56,561 nt of DNA. It comes from Sphingobacteriales bacterium. Lineage in GTDB: Bacteria; Bacteroidota; Bacteroidia; CAILMK01; JAAYUY01. Under the pieces are notes generated by a model. It was not told the origin of the DNA, did not search any database, and saw only the letters and a list, made by a program, of their open reading frames with translations. The stretch is taken from contig JAAYUY010000058.1 in assembly GCA_012517435.1 (NCBI GenBank), forward strand, positions 1 through 56,561, in the 5' to 3' direction. The position numbers were made by a program, and so were the translations under genes. Below, piece after piece: positions 7,851 through 15,231 of the stretch (positions are counted from its first letter, which is position 1; every line of letters starts with the position of its first letter).

Positions 7851-7858
7851 CAAAGTTA
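7851..7858 (-). promoter_or_regulatory. Putative -7 box of the hsd operon
   Basis: On the minus strand this reads TAACTTTG, the Bacteroidota TAnnTTTG box, 24 bp upstream of the hsdR ATG. It predicts a short leader, and it is the only clear promoter seen for the hsdR-hsdS-hsdM operon. Confidence 0.6.
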
Positions 7859-7922
7859 TTATTATTCATTGGTGTGTGGACAAAAAAATGGCACTTTTGG
7901 TTTTGCGAAGCGTGGGCTTGTG

Positions 7923-7940
7923 TCCCGATAGCTATCGGGA
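7923..7940. repeat. Perfect 18-bp palindrome
   Basis: TCCCGATAGCTATCGGGA is identical to its own reverse complement. It lies between hsdR and the antiporter gene, outside coding sequence. Palindromes of this kind recur in Bacteroidota intergenic DNA; its role is unknown. Confidence 0.85.
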
Positions 7941-7978
7941 TGCGGCTGGCTTTTTTTAGCATGACCGTTAATGTTCGA

Positions 7979-8085
7979 GTGTAGCAGTAGTAAGGGATTA
8001 CGGGCTTCATCACTATCAACCTACACGAAACTTTATGCGAGTTAGAACGCTTAAATACCCTCTAAAACCCTTATTACTGCTACAC
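7979..8085. repeat. Long hairpin with 18-bp arms
   Basis: The left arm GTGTAGCAGTAGTAAGGG (7979-7996) pairs with CCCTTATTACTGCTACAC (8068-8085), with one wobble position and a loop of about 71 bases. It sits beside the inverted repeat at 8089-8103, just downstream of the minus-strand antiporter gene. There is no T run, so it is not a standard terminator. It could be a recombination site or a structured element. Confidence 0.75.
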
Positions 8086-8088
8086 TTT

Positions 8089-8103
8089 GTTACCAACTGT
8101 GCG
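8089..8103. repeat. Left inverted repeat bracketing the antiporter gene
   Basis: GTTACCAACTGTGCG. Its partner CGCATTGTTGGTAAC at 9382-9396 is the reverse complement at 13 of 15 positions. Together they enclose about 1.3 kb with a single gene. Confidence 0.75.
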
Positions 8104-8106
8104 TTT

Positions 8107-9321
8107 TCATTCATGTCTAAATGCTCTTTTTAATAAGATTGGCGTTGTTAAGGTTGTAAGAATTCCCATAATCACAAGTATTGAAAAAATCTCTGTACTT
8201 ATAAGTCCTGCATTATAAGCAATATTGGCAATAACTAATTCCATTATTCCTCTAGCATTAAGTCCTATTCCAAGTGTTAAAGAAGTTTTTCCATTAAGTC
8301 CTGCAAATCTTCCACCGAAATAACCCCCCAAAATTTTTGAAAAATATGCAACAAAAATAACTGCTAATAAAAGTCCAATATTACTTATAGACAAAAAATT
8401 AAACTCAAGACCAATGCCTGCAAAAAAGATAGGGGCTAAAAAACCCATTGAAATATTACCTGTAGTTTTTTCTATTGCTTTCAAATTGTCTTTTCCTATT
8501 AATTGCTCACTTATAAGCATCGAACCAAAAAAAGCACCAACGATGAAATGTAACCCTAATGTCTCTGTAAATGTTGAGAACAATAAAATAAATACAAAAA
8601 ATAAAGCAAACAATGGCTCTTTACCTTTTAGTGATGATGTGAGTTTATTCAATGAATTCTCAATATAATCGCCCCTACGAAGAATTTTTTTTATTAAAAT
8701 ATATACAAAACTTAAAATTACAATAAACACTACTAACTTGAGTAAGGAAAATGAACCTGCTTTTAAAATTGTAAAGAAGGAAAAATCAGTATTTTTTATA
8801 TTAATTAAAACACCAAGTATGGTCAGTGCTAAAACATCGTCAAAAATTGCCACTGAAATTATTTTTTGTCCAATATCGGTATTTATTTTACCCAAATCCA
8901 TTAAAATTCTTATACTTACAGGAAGTGCAGTTATTGCAACACAAAGTCCTATAAATAAAGATGTCATAATACTTTGATTGAATATAAAACCAATACTTGT
9001 ACCACAGAATATGGGAATAAAGAAAGCCATTAATGAAATAATCAGATTTCTTCCTTTTAAAGATTTTAGAATTGAATTAATATTTATTTCTAAACCAATC
9101 ATAATTACTAAAAGGAATATTCCAAGTTCAGAAATAACCTTTATGTCTTCTGTTCTATGGATTAAATTAAATAAACTAGGTCCTAAAATTATTCCTGCTA
9201 ATATTTCTCCAATCATTGAAGGTTGTTTAAAACGCTCAAACAATTCACCTAATAATTTTGCAGCAACTAATATAATTAATAGATTAGTAAAGAAAGGAAG
9301 TTCAAAAAATGCTTCATTCAT
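8107..9321 (-). CDS. Cation:proton antiporter, CPA2 family (membrane domain only)
   Basis: 404-residue hydrophobic protein with about 12 predicted membrane segments, matching the Na+/H+ exchanger domain of the CPA2 (KefB/NapA-like) family. Visible family features are AAKLLGELFERFKQPSMIGE then ILAGIILGPSL near the N-terminus, a central AIFDDVLALTILG segment with the paired Asp residues of CPA2 transporters, and GIGLNARGIMELVIANIAYN near the C-terminus. It has no C-terminal TrkA/KTN nucleotide-binding domain, so it is the short type. It would exchange Na+ or K+ for H+ across the inner membrane; the ion is not predictable. Base composition looks more AT-rich than its neighbours. No TAnnTTTG box was seen upstream. 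The bracketing inverted repeats suggest a mobile cassette. Confidence 0.92.
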   Translation of the reverse strand: MNEAFFELPFFTNLLIILVAAKLLGELFERFKQPSMIGEILAGIILGPSLFNLIHRTEDIKVISELGIFLLVIMIGLEININSILKSLKGRNLIISLMAFFIPIFCGTSIGFIFNQSIMTSLFIGLCVAITALPVSIRILMDLGKINTDIGQKIISVAIFDDVLALTILGVLINIKNTDFSFFTILKAGSFSLLKLVVFIVILSFVYILIKKILRRGDYIENSLNKLTSSLKGKEPLFALFFVFILLFSTFTETLGLHFIVGAFFGSMLISEQLIGKDNLKAIEKTTGNISMGFLAPIFFAGIGLEFNFLSISNIGLLLAVIFVAYFSKILGGYFGGRFAGLNGKTSLTLGIGLNARGIMELVIANIAYNAGLISTEIFSILVIMGILTTLTTPILLKRAFRHE

Positions 9322-9381
9322 ATTTTATTCACATTTAGTAGATTTGTAATTAAAAATTATTATCATTGTCTTTAGTTTTTT

Positions 9382-9396
9382 CGCATTGTTGGTAAC
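9382..9396. repeat. Right inverted repeat bracketing the antiporter gene
   Basis: CGCATTGTTGGTAAC, partner of 8089-8103. Its last four bases overlap the start of the right copy of the large direct repeat (TAACGATTGGATAT). The element therefore joins the antiporter cassette to the island edge. Confidence 0.75.
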
Positions 9397-9584
9397 GATT
9401 GGATATATGCAATATTGTGTATTTTTTTACTTTACCTGAATACGCCTCAGCCATGAAAATCATTTTAGACTTAAATTCTGAAGGCAAAATTAATGTTTTT
9501 GTTCAGATACAAAAGCAACAAAGTTTTATACAATTAAAAAAAATTTTTTGTTGTCCAAGGCGGAATTCTTCCATATTTCTGGCA
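9393..9584. repeat. Right copy of the island-flanking direct repeat
   Basis: Diverged copy of 2-190 in the same orientation, with the same block order and near-equal length. Small indels and scattered substitutions show that the duplication is not recent. No gene is recognised inside it. Confidence 0.8.
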
Positions 9585-9760
9585 CGGGCAAACCCATCAC
9601 CCATCACTCATCACCTTCCCTGACCAACAGCAATATCAGAATGGAATTAATGATAAAGAATTGAAAAACAATGCGACAGGAGTTTATCCGGAAAATATTC
9701 ATGGTTACAAATAAGCAGGGGAGATATTATTAATTGAACCAGAATGCTGTTCGTTTTTTT
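9585..9760. other. Non-coding stretch with short ATCACCC-type repeats
   Basis: With the direct repeat, this fills the 439-bp gap between the antiporter and the next gene. It contains CCCATCACCCATCACTCATC near 9593, a short repeat tract resembling the reverse complement of GTGATGAGTAATGAGTGATT near 32046. Nothing else was recognised. Confidence 0.5.
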
Positions 9761-10780
9761 CTATTCCTTTCTCTTATTTACATTTACGATATAATCCCAG
9801 TTATAAAATGCTTTGTCAAATTCGGCAGGGAATTTTTCACGGAGTTCGGCAGCATCTTCTATGTATATTTCCCGCTTTTCTTCATTTAAAGAATAACAGA
9901 AATAACCGATGGAATGTGCATTGTAACTGGAATCCTGCAGGTAATTAGCCAGTTCGCTGGGCCATCCGTGTCGCGGAAAAATGAAAATATATGGTTTTTT
10001 TTCATCAAATTTAGGTTTAACTTTTTTCCAATCCTCTGATGAAGTAGTGTCAGAATCTGTAACAGTATCAGCAGAGGCAGTGGTCTTTCCTGAAAATGAG
10101 GCCACATTTTTATCTTTCAGATCTTTTTCATAATACTCTCTGACCCCTTCCTCAAGCTTATGAATTTCAACAGCCAGTTGCTCCAGTTCTGCTTTCAGCT
10201 CGGCTATCTTTGCGGTATTTTTTGCTGAGTCACCCATTTCGACTGCAATTTTCTGCGCCCGCCTGACTTTTGCTGCCAGTTCACATTTCTTTTTACGTAT
10301 ATCTTCATAAATATTTTCCATCCGGTAAGTATAGCGGGTATCATATTCAAACTGACGGTTGTGTTTATTATAAGTGATTCTGCCCATGGCTTCATTCATA
10401 ATGGTGCCTTCCATGCTGTCGTTTTCACAATTCTTTTTTAACAGGAATTCAATGTTGACGGTCATATTGGGCAAGATGTCCTTTTTGCCGATGGTGGTTT
10501 CAACATGAATGGCTTTTTTATAAAAACCCGGATAGGAAACTTCGATGACGTAAAGGGTGTTAAAACTAAGATAAAGCCGGGCAAGGCCATTGGTAGTCTT
10601 TGTTCCTTTTGCCTCCATGGTATTCAGGTTGGTGCAGGCTATTCTGGCACCGGAGATTTTTGGTTTTTCCCAACTGTCAACGGTAATGAGGGCAAGAATA
10701 GCATTGGTATCTTCCTGGGCAGAAAGATATTCTGAAAATAAGACAATCGACAGAAATAAAAAATATTTAAATGCCCTCAC
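9761..10780 (-). CDS. Unknown secreted protein with peptidase-regulatory-like domain and coiled coil
   Basis: 339 residues. The N-terminal signal peptide (hydrophobic core FLFLSIVLFSEYLSA, then Gln-Glu) predicts export. Residues about 25-110 look like a beta-sandwich of the carboxypeptidase regulatory-like type (ITVDSWEKPKISGARIACTN, YVIEVSYPGFYKKAIHVET), common in Bacteroidota envelope proteins. Residues about 150-225 are strongly helical and charged, likely a coiled coil. A Thr/Ser/Asp-rich linker and a C-terminal region rich in aromatic residues follow. No catalytic motif was recognised. The start is the GTG at 10780, only 16 bases after the tmRNA 3' end, so it may be transcribed by readthrough from ssrA. 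Its function is unknown. Confidence 0.75.
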   Translation of the reverse strand: MRAFKYFLFLSIVLFSEYLSAQEDTNAILALITVDSWEKPKISGARIACTNLNTMEAKGTKTTNGLARLYLSFNTLYVIEVSYPGFYKKAIHVETTIGKKDILPNMTVNIEFLLKKNCENDSMEGTIMNEAMGRITYNKHNRQFEYDTRYTYRMENIYEDIRKKKCELAAKVRRAQKIAVEMGDSAKNTAKIAELKAELEQLAVEIHKLEEGVREYYEKDLKDKNVASFSGKTTASADTVTDSDTTSSEDWKKVKPKFDEKKPYIFIFPRHGWPSELANYLQDSSYNAHSIGYFCYSLNEEKREIYIEDAAELREKFPAEFDKAFYNWDYIVNVNKRKE

Positions 10781-10795
10781 AGGTGGTTTTGTTAG

Positions 10796-11160
10796 TGGAG
10801 CCGGGGAGAATCGAACTCCCGTCCAGAGAAAGCGTCCTATATGCTTTCTACATGCTTAGTTTCAGTTTATGTCTGCAGCAGCAGGCCTGAAACACGACTG
10901 TTTGCTGCACAAGTCTCTGAGTTTGTCGGCAGGCTGACGAGACCCTTCACCCGCTTATTCTGCTTTGCGATCCTCCCTGATGGCTCTCCGGCAGAAATCG
11001 GAGTGCCGGGAAGACTGGCTTATTTAATCGGTAAAGATTAAGCAGCCAGAGAATAAGAAACGTTGCCGTTTAATTGTTTGCGACCGCTGTTGAGGTTTCT
11101 ATCGCGTGAACCTGCATGCTTACATATACAACTGCTAACCTGTCTATTCCGGTCGGCCCC
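10796..11160 (-). ncRNA. ssrA: Transfer-messenger RNA (tmRNA)
   Basis: Rescues stalled ribosomes by trans-translation. The 5' end GGGGCCG (11160-11154) pairs with CGGCTCC (10803-10797) to form the 7-bp acceptor stem, including the G3-U70 wobble that specifies alanine. The T arm GGGAGTTCGATTCTCCC is intact near the 3' end. The discriminator A is at 10796; CCA is not encoded (the genome reads CTA), so it must be added. The tag reading frame at 11067-11038 encodes GNVSYSLAA and then TAA, the usual nine-residue length with the Leu-Ala-Ala end recognised by ClpXP-type proteases. Length is about 365 nt. A TATTTTTG box lies at 11199-11192. Confidence 0.96.
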
Positions 11161-11191
11161 AGTAAATTAAGAACAAAACGCGTGAATGCTG

Positions 11192-11199
11192 CAAAAATA
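11192..11199 (-). promoter_or_regulatory. Putative -7 box of ssrA
   Basis: Minus-strand TATTTTTG matches TAnnTTTG and lies 32 bp upstream of the mature tmRNA 5' end. That leaves a leader of about 25 nt for RNase P to remove. Confidence 0.6.
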
Positions 11200-11247
11200 A
11201 GGCAAATTAATGTATTATTTTGCTGTCTGATTGAAATTTCCTTATTT

Positions 11248-11946
11248 TCAGGGCAATAAATAAACTTTTTGCATGCGTATCGAAAATGTTGAGGTTCCAT
11301 GTCCCTGAGCAATCATTTCCAGCAGTTGGGCATCGTTTTTTCTGAATACCGCACCGAACAATTGCCTGATGTTTCTGTAGCGAAACATATCCCTGTCGAG
11401 CAATGTGCTTGGCCCCAGCGTAAAAATATCACAGATTTCCTTGCTTTGGCTGATGATGTCATAAAATGTATTGTTCATCACCGAGGTTGATGTCAGGATA
11501 ATGGCATCTGCCTGCTGCAGCTTTTCATTCATCTGTTTTGCCGGACAAATTGTTTCATCCTCCTGATCCATATCAAAAATACTCAGTTCTGCCCGCGTCT
11601 GACCTATTTTTTCTGCTAAGGTTCTGAACCAGCCTATCATGACAATTTTTTGATAACGGCCAAATACTATTTTTCCTGAAATATCGGAAGTTTCAGTGTA
11701 GTGATTGTTGTAGTTCAGGATGGCATTCAGGTAAGCCTGATAAAAAATTCTATCAGAAATTCTGGTAAGTTCAATTGTTTCAGGAATATCGGTAAGCTGA
11801 GGGTGGTTGAGTGTGGCACAAACGCCAATATTGCCGTTTTTCAGTAAAATTGCCCCGTATTTTTCTCCCGGAACCCATTTCCTGATGTTCAAGCGGTTAA
11901 AGCCTTCCTTTTTAAGGAAATAGGATAGGGGTTCTTCATTTATCAT
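11248..11946 (-). CDS. DUF364-like protein (putative heavy-metal chelation domain)
   Basis: 232 residues, no signal peptide, presumably cytoplasmic. The C-terminal half has a Rossmann-like layout: IVMIGWFRTLAEKI, then AELSIFDMD, then QQADAIILTSTSVMNNT and IFTLGPSTLLDRDMF. This fits the DUF364/DUF4213 family, structurally related to enolase-like plus Rossmann proteins and sometimes annotated as heavy-metal chelators. The N-terminal part (KYGAILLKNGNIGVCATLNH) fits the DUF4213 portion. Its ATG overlaps the stop of the upstream small secreted protein by 4 bp, so it is the third gene of a minus-strand operon with a methyltransferase first. The biological substrate is unknown. Confidence 0.7.
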   Translation of the reverse strand: MINEEPLSYFLKKEGFNRLNIRKWVPGEKYGAILLKNGNIGVCATLNHPQLTDIPETIELTRISDRIFYQAYLNAILNYNNHYTETSDISGKIVFGRYQKIVMIGWFRTLAEKIGQTRAELSIFDMDQEDETICPAKQMNEKLQQADAIILTSTSVMNNTFYDIISQSKEICDIFTLGPSTLLDRDMFRYRNIRQLFGAVFRKNDAQLLEMIAQGHGTSTFSIRMQKVYLLP

Positions 11947-12440
11947 CGGTTGAAATAATAACGTTTGAAAATTTCATAGCTAAGCAGGATTTCATTCAGA
12001 TAAAAGGTGGTTTCATATCTGACAAGACTGAAGGAAAACACTACCTCATCCCGTCCGCCATATTTGTATTTAATCTCAGCACTGAACATTTTCCCGTCCG
12101 GTGAATCATTCAGTTTATAGCTGACATACTGAAGTCCTGCCAGATTGACTTTTTCCTGTTTGGCCGATTCAATGATATTGTTGTAATCTTCAATGGTCTT
12201 CTCATTTTTGTTGATGTTGCTGATGATATCTTCATCCTTCAATTTCCGGGTTTCTGCAGGATAGAGTTTTCTCCATATTTCAGGTGTGGGTTTGAGGGCA
12301 ATCAATGAATCTACCTGCTGAGCCATCAATGCTTTTTTGAATTTCTCTGCAAATCTGACCATTTCAGGATCAACAAACTGAGCCTTTACAGTCGAAAAAT
12401 AAAAGATGGTTAAAATTGCCGGAATAAAACGTGCTCTCAT
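11943..12440 (-). CDS. Small secreted protein of unknown function
   Basis: 165 residues with a signal peptide (FIPAILTIFYFSTVKA, then Gln-Phe). The mature part begins with a helical region (MVRFAEKFKKALMAQQVDSL) and ends with a beta-rich region (SAEIKYKYGGRDEVVFSFSL, RYETTFYLNEILLSYEIF). No known domain was recognised; the layout vaguely recalls small Bacteroidota periplasmic proteins of the DUF3887/SnoaL type. It overlaps the genes on both sides by 4 bp, so it is translationally coupled within the methyltransferase operon. Confidence 0.75.
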   Translation of the reverse strand: MRARFIPAILTIFYFSTVKAQFVDPEMVRFAEKFKKALMAQQVDSLIALKPTPEIWRKLYPAETRKLKDEDIISNINKNEKTIEDYNNIIESAKQEKVNLAGLQYVSYKLNDSPDGKMFSAEIKYKYGGRDEVVFSFSLVRYETTFYLNEILLSYEIFKRYYFNR

Positions 12441-13048
12441 ATTGCATCACTTTTTTGAGCCAAAAACAAAATATTTTCCGACCAGCCGGAATGAAGATTA
12501 CCTTCATCGAGCTGAATCTTTTTCTGAACCAGTTCGAGTATATGCAGGGTGTTGAAGTCTTCACGAATTTCCTCCACATGATACAGCATTTCGATGTCTT
12601 TCGGTCCCCCTGTGTTGAGCGGCAGTTGCTCTTTGGCGAAGGCATTCAGGACAATAAAGCCTCCGTCTTTGATTAAGCCGCTGAAATAACGGTGAACTCT
12701 TCTTCTGTTTGATGAATGAAGATGGGCAAATATCAGGGCAACTGCATCATAATCAGCCTCAAAGCCATTGGTATCAAAAACATCGTGCAGGAAATAGTTG
12801 ATTTCAACGCCTTTTTCGGCAGCAAGTTTCAATGCTTTTTTTCTGCCTTCGGTGCTGGTATCAAAAGCATCAACCTGCCAGCCTCTGAGGGCTGCATAGA
12901 CTGCATTTCTGCCTTCTCCTTCGCAGGGAAGCAGGATTTTACCCGGTTCATGCCGGTCGATAAAGTTTTTGAAATAAAAATTTGGTTCTGTTCCGTAAAT
13001 ATATTCAGTGGTAGCATACCGAATGTCCCAGTGGTTGCCCATTTTCAT
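12437..13048 (-). CDS. Class I SAM-dependent methyltransferase (TehB-like)
   Basis: 203 residues from the ATG at 13048 (MKMGNHWDIRYATTEYIYGT). SAM-binding motif I is LLPCEGEGRNAVYAALRGW; motif post I is VDAFDTSTEG; acidic motif II is YDAVALIFAHLH; then YFSGLIKDGGFIVLNAFAKE. This is the TehB/thiopurine-methyltransferase-like subgroup, which begins with W[DN]xRY and YGTEPN. The substrate is not predictable. A longer frame to 13132 exists, but the promoter box TATATTTG at 13094-13087 lies inside it, which favours 13048. First gene of the three-gene minus-strand operon. Confidence 0.88.
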   Translation of the reverse strand: MKMGNHWDIRYATTEYIYGTEPNFYFKNFIDRHEPGKILLPCEGEGRNAVYAALRGWQVDAFDTSTEGRKKALKLAAEKGVEINYFLHDVFDTNGFEADYDAVALIFAHLHSSNRRRVHRYFSGLIKDGGFIVLNAFAKEQLPLNTGGPKDIEMLYHVEEIREDFNTLHILELVQKKIQLDEGNLHSGWSENILFLAQKSDAI

Positions 13049-13086
13049 TATTTTCTGCCTGAACATGCAAAATCCGGGCAGTTGTA

Positions 13087-13094
13087 CAAATATA
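13087..13094 (-). promoter_or_regulatory. Putative -7 box of the methyltransferase operon
   Basis: Minus-strand TATATTTG, 39 bp upstream of the chosen ATG at 13048. It overlaps the same intergenic space as the divergent pssA promoter. Confidence 0.6.
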
Positions 13095-13117
13095 TTTTCT
13101 AAATGAAAGAGGCTTAT

Positions 13118-13125
13118 TAACTTTG
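13118..13125 (+). promoter_or_regulatory. Putative -7 box of pssA
   Basis: TAACTTTG ends 11 bp before the pssA ATG at 13137. If transcription starts about 7 bases after the box, the leader is only about five nucleotides, so the mRNA would be nearly leaderless. Confidence 0.6.
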
Positions 13126-13136
13126 CCTCCATTCAG

Positions 13137-13883
13137 ATGAATTTTATTTTAAGAAATACTGCCAATATTTTTACCCTGCTCAATCTTTTCTGCGGATTTT
13201 CAGGAATAGTAAATGCCCTTTACGGGGATGTATTCACTGCTTCGTGGTTTGTCATCTGGGCCTGTATTTTTGACTTTCTGGATGGCTTTACCGCCAGAAA
13301 GTTCAATCTTATGTCCGATATCGGCAAACAACTCGACTCTTTCAGCGATTTGGTCAGTTTCGGACTTTTGCCGGCATTTATCCTCCATGTTCTCCTGCTG
13401 CGGGCACACGCAAACTGGATTGAAACGCTTTATTTTACAGAAATACCTGCAGTTACTTTTATCCCCTTTATTCTGCCTGCTGCTGCTGCTATCCGGCTTG
13501 CCCGTTTCAATCTTGATCAGCAACAAACGGCCATATTCAAAGGTTTACCTACTCCTGCCTCTGCTTTGGTGGTGGCCTCTCTGCCGCTTATTTTACGTTA
13601 CGACCTTTATATTTTTAACCTGGAATCCATTTATTTCAAGGATTTTATTCTGAATCCATGGCTTCTGCTGTTTATTTCTCTCCTGCTTTCTTTTTTAATG
13701 TTGAGCAGGCTGAAATTATTCAGTTTTAAAATGAAAGGTTGGTCTTTTGCCGAAAATAAGCTCCAGTATTTACTGGTAGCTTTGTTTGTGGTCATGTTTA
13801 TCATTTTTCTTTTTCTTGCAATACCTCTCATTATATTGATTTACATTATTTTATCACTGATCTTTTTAAAAACTGAATCATGA
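13137..13883 (+). CDS. pssA: CDP-diacylglycerol--serine O-phosphatidyltransferase
   Basis: 248-residue integral inner-membrane enzyme that makes phosphatidylserine from CDP-diacylglycerol and serine, the precursor of phosphatidylethanolamine. The CDP-alcohol phosphotransferase motif D-x2-DG-x2-AR-x8-G-x3-D-x3-D is complete in DFLDGFTARKFNLMSDIGKQ and the following LDSFSD. The early RNTANIFTLLNLFCGFSGIV segment is typical of PssA. Several hydrophobic segments follow, ending in a long double membrane segment. Its stop overlaps the start of the M28 peptidase gene by 4 bp (ATGA). The promoter box TAACTTTG is immediately upstream. Confidence 0.95.
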   Translation: MNFILRNTANIFTLLNLFCGFSGIVNALYGDVFTASWFVIWACIFDFLDGFTARKFNLMSDIGKQLDSFSDLVSFGLLPAFILHVLLLRAHANWIETLYFTEIPAVTFIPFILPAAAAIRLARFNLDQQQTAIFKGLPTPASALVVASLPLILRYDLYIFNLESIYFKDFILNPWLLLFISLLLSFLMLSRLKLFSFKMKGWSFAENKLQYLLVALFVVMFIIFLFLAIPLIILIYIILSLIFLKTES

Positions 13884-15193
13884 AAAGACTGATATTTGTT
13901 TTTGTAAGTATTTTATTTTCCCTGTTTGTTTTTGCACAAGACCTTGATTATGCAAAAACAGTGATGGAAAAGCTGTGTGCAGCCGACATGTTTGGCAGGG
14001 GATACATCAGTGCCGGAGATAAAAAGGCAGCATATTTTATTGAAAATGAGTTTATTAAATTTGGCTTGCTCCCATTTGATACCGTTGTGGCAACTTCAGG
14101 CAGCAGGGTCGGGCAACCTATAAAGACCTATCAGCAGGAGTTTTCGATGAAGGTAAACACGTTTCCTGAAACGGTAAAACTCATGATTGATAAAACCGAG
14201 CTAAAACCGGGAATAGATTTTCTGGTGTCGCCATCATCAGGGCCTACCCCTTTAAAGGAACTCGACATTTATTATCTGGCTCCCCGTCATATCAAAGATG
14301 ACGCTGCTTTTGAAAACTTTATGGCTGAAGATTTTACAGGTTATTGTATGGTGATTGATGTCGCGACTTTTGAGAAAGAGCCTTACAATAAATACATTAA
14401 AAAAATCATTGCCAACGAGATGAAAGCCGATGCCATCATGTTGCTGACAAACGACCTGATGTGGGGAGTTTCCACTTACTTTGAAAAATTTCCGACAGTC
14501 ATCGTGAAAAAAGAAGTTTTCCCGAAGAAAGCCGAAATGGTTACACTCAAAATAGATACAAAATTCTATTACGACTATAAAACACAGAATGTAATCGGGA
14601 TGGTGAAAGGGAAAAAATATCCCAATAAGTATATCATAATAGGGGCACATTACGACCATCTGGGATGCATGGGGAAAAACCTGTATTTTCCGGGGGCCAA
14701 CGACAATGCCAGCGGAGTAGCTATGATGCTTGATCTGGCACGTCATTATGCCGATGTGTTTAATCAGCCGGATTATTCAATGATTTTTATCGGTTTCGGG
14801 GCTGAAGAGGCCGGCTTTATCGGATCAAAATATTTTACTGAGCATTCAAAAATTTCACTGGCTGATATCCGCCTGATGATCAACCTCGACATGATGTCAA
14901 CTGGAGAAACCGGCCTGATGGTGATGAACGGTAAATCTGAATTTACAAAAATGAAAAGTATCAATACTTCAAAGAAGTATCTCGTTGATATTCAGTCGCG
15001 TCAGAATTCTCCGATCAGCGACCATTATCCGTTTACAGAGAAAAAAGTAAATGCCATATACCTCTATCTGATGGGTGATCCGCAGAAAAACTATCATTAT
15101 CATGGGATTGGCGATGTCCCTTCAAACGTTTCGATGAAAGGTTATGAAGGAGCTTTCCGGCTGATTACTGATTATCTGTCAGCTTTAGATTAA
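13880..15193 (+). CDS. M28 family zinc aminopeptidase, secreted
   Basis: 437 residues with signal peptide LIFVFVSILFSLFVFA then Gln-Asp. The peptidase domain, about residues 240-435, shows the M28 metal ligands in order: His in GAHYDHLG, Asp in GANDNASGVAMML, the Glu-Glu pair in GFGAEEAGFIGSKYF, Asp in INLDMMSTG and His in ISDHYPF. The region before it probably holds a PA-like insert (DFTGYCMVIDVATFE). The protein would act on peptides in the periplasm or outside the cell. It overlaps pssA by 4 bp, so the two are co-transcribed, although no functional link is evident. Confidence 0.93.
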   Translation: MKRLIFVFVSILFSLFVFAQDLDYAKTVMEKLCAADMFGRGYISAGDKKAAYFIENEFIKFGLLPFDTVVATSGSRVGQPIKTYQQEFSMKVNTFPETVKLMIDKTELKPGIDFLVSPSSGPTPLKELDIYYLAPRHIKDDAAFENFMAEDFTGYCMVIDVATFEKEPYNKYIKKIIANEMKADAIMLLTNDLMWGVSTYFEKFPTVIVKKEVFPKKAEMVTLKIDTKFYYDYKTQNVIGMVKGKKYPNKYIIIGAHYDHLGCMGKNLYFPGANDNASGVAMMLDLARHYADVFNQPDYSMIFIGFGAEEAGFIGSKYFTEHSKISLADIRLMINLDMMSTGETGLMVMNGKSEFTKMKSINTSKKYLVDIQSRQNSPISDHYPFTEKKVNAIYLYLMGDPQKNYHYHGIGDVPSNVSMKGYEGAFRLITDYLSALD

Positions 15194-15231
15194 GAGATTG
15201 TATCTGTTATCAAATTGAAAATCATTGATTT

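Noticed and set aside
7979-9396. Integron cassette with attC sites around the antiporter
   Set aside because: The hairpin and inverted repeats are real, but the standard attC core boxes (RYYYAAC and GTTRRRY in the right places) could not be found and no integrase is in the window.
1-9760. Complete insertion sequence or transposon carrying the restriction operon
   Set aside because: No transposase, integrase or relaxase gene was found between the direct repeats.
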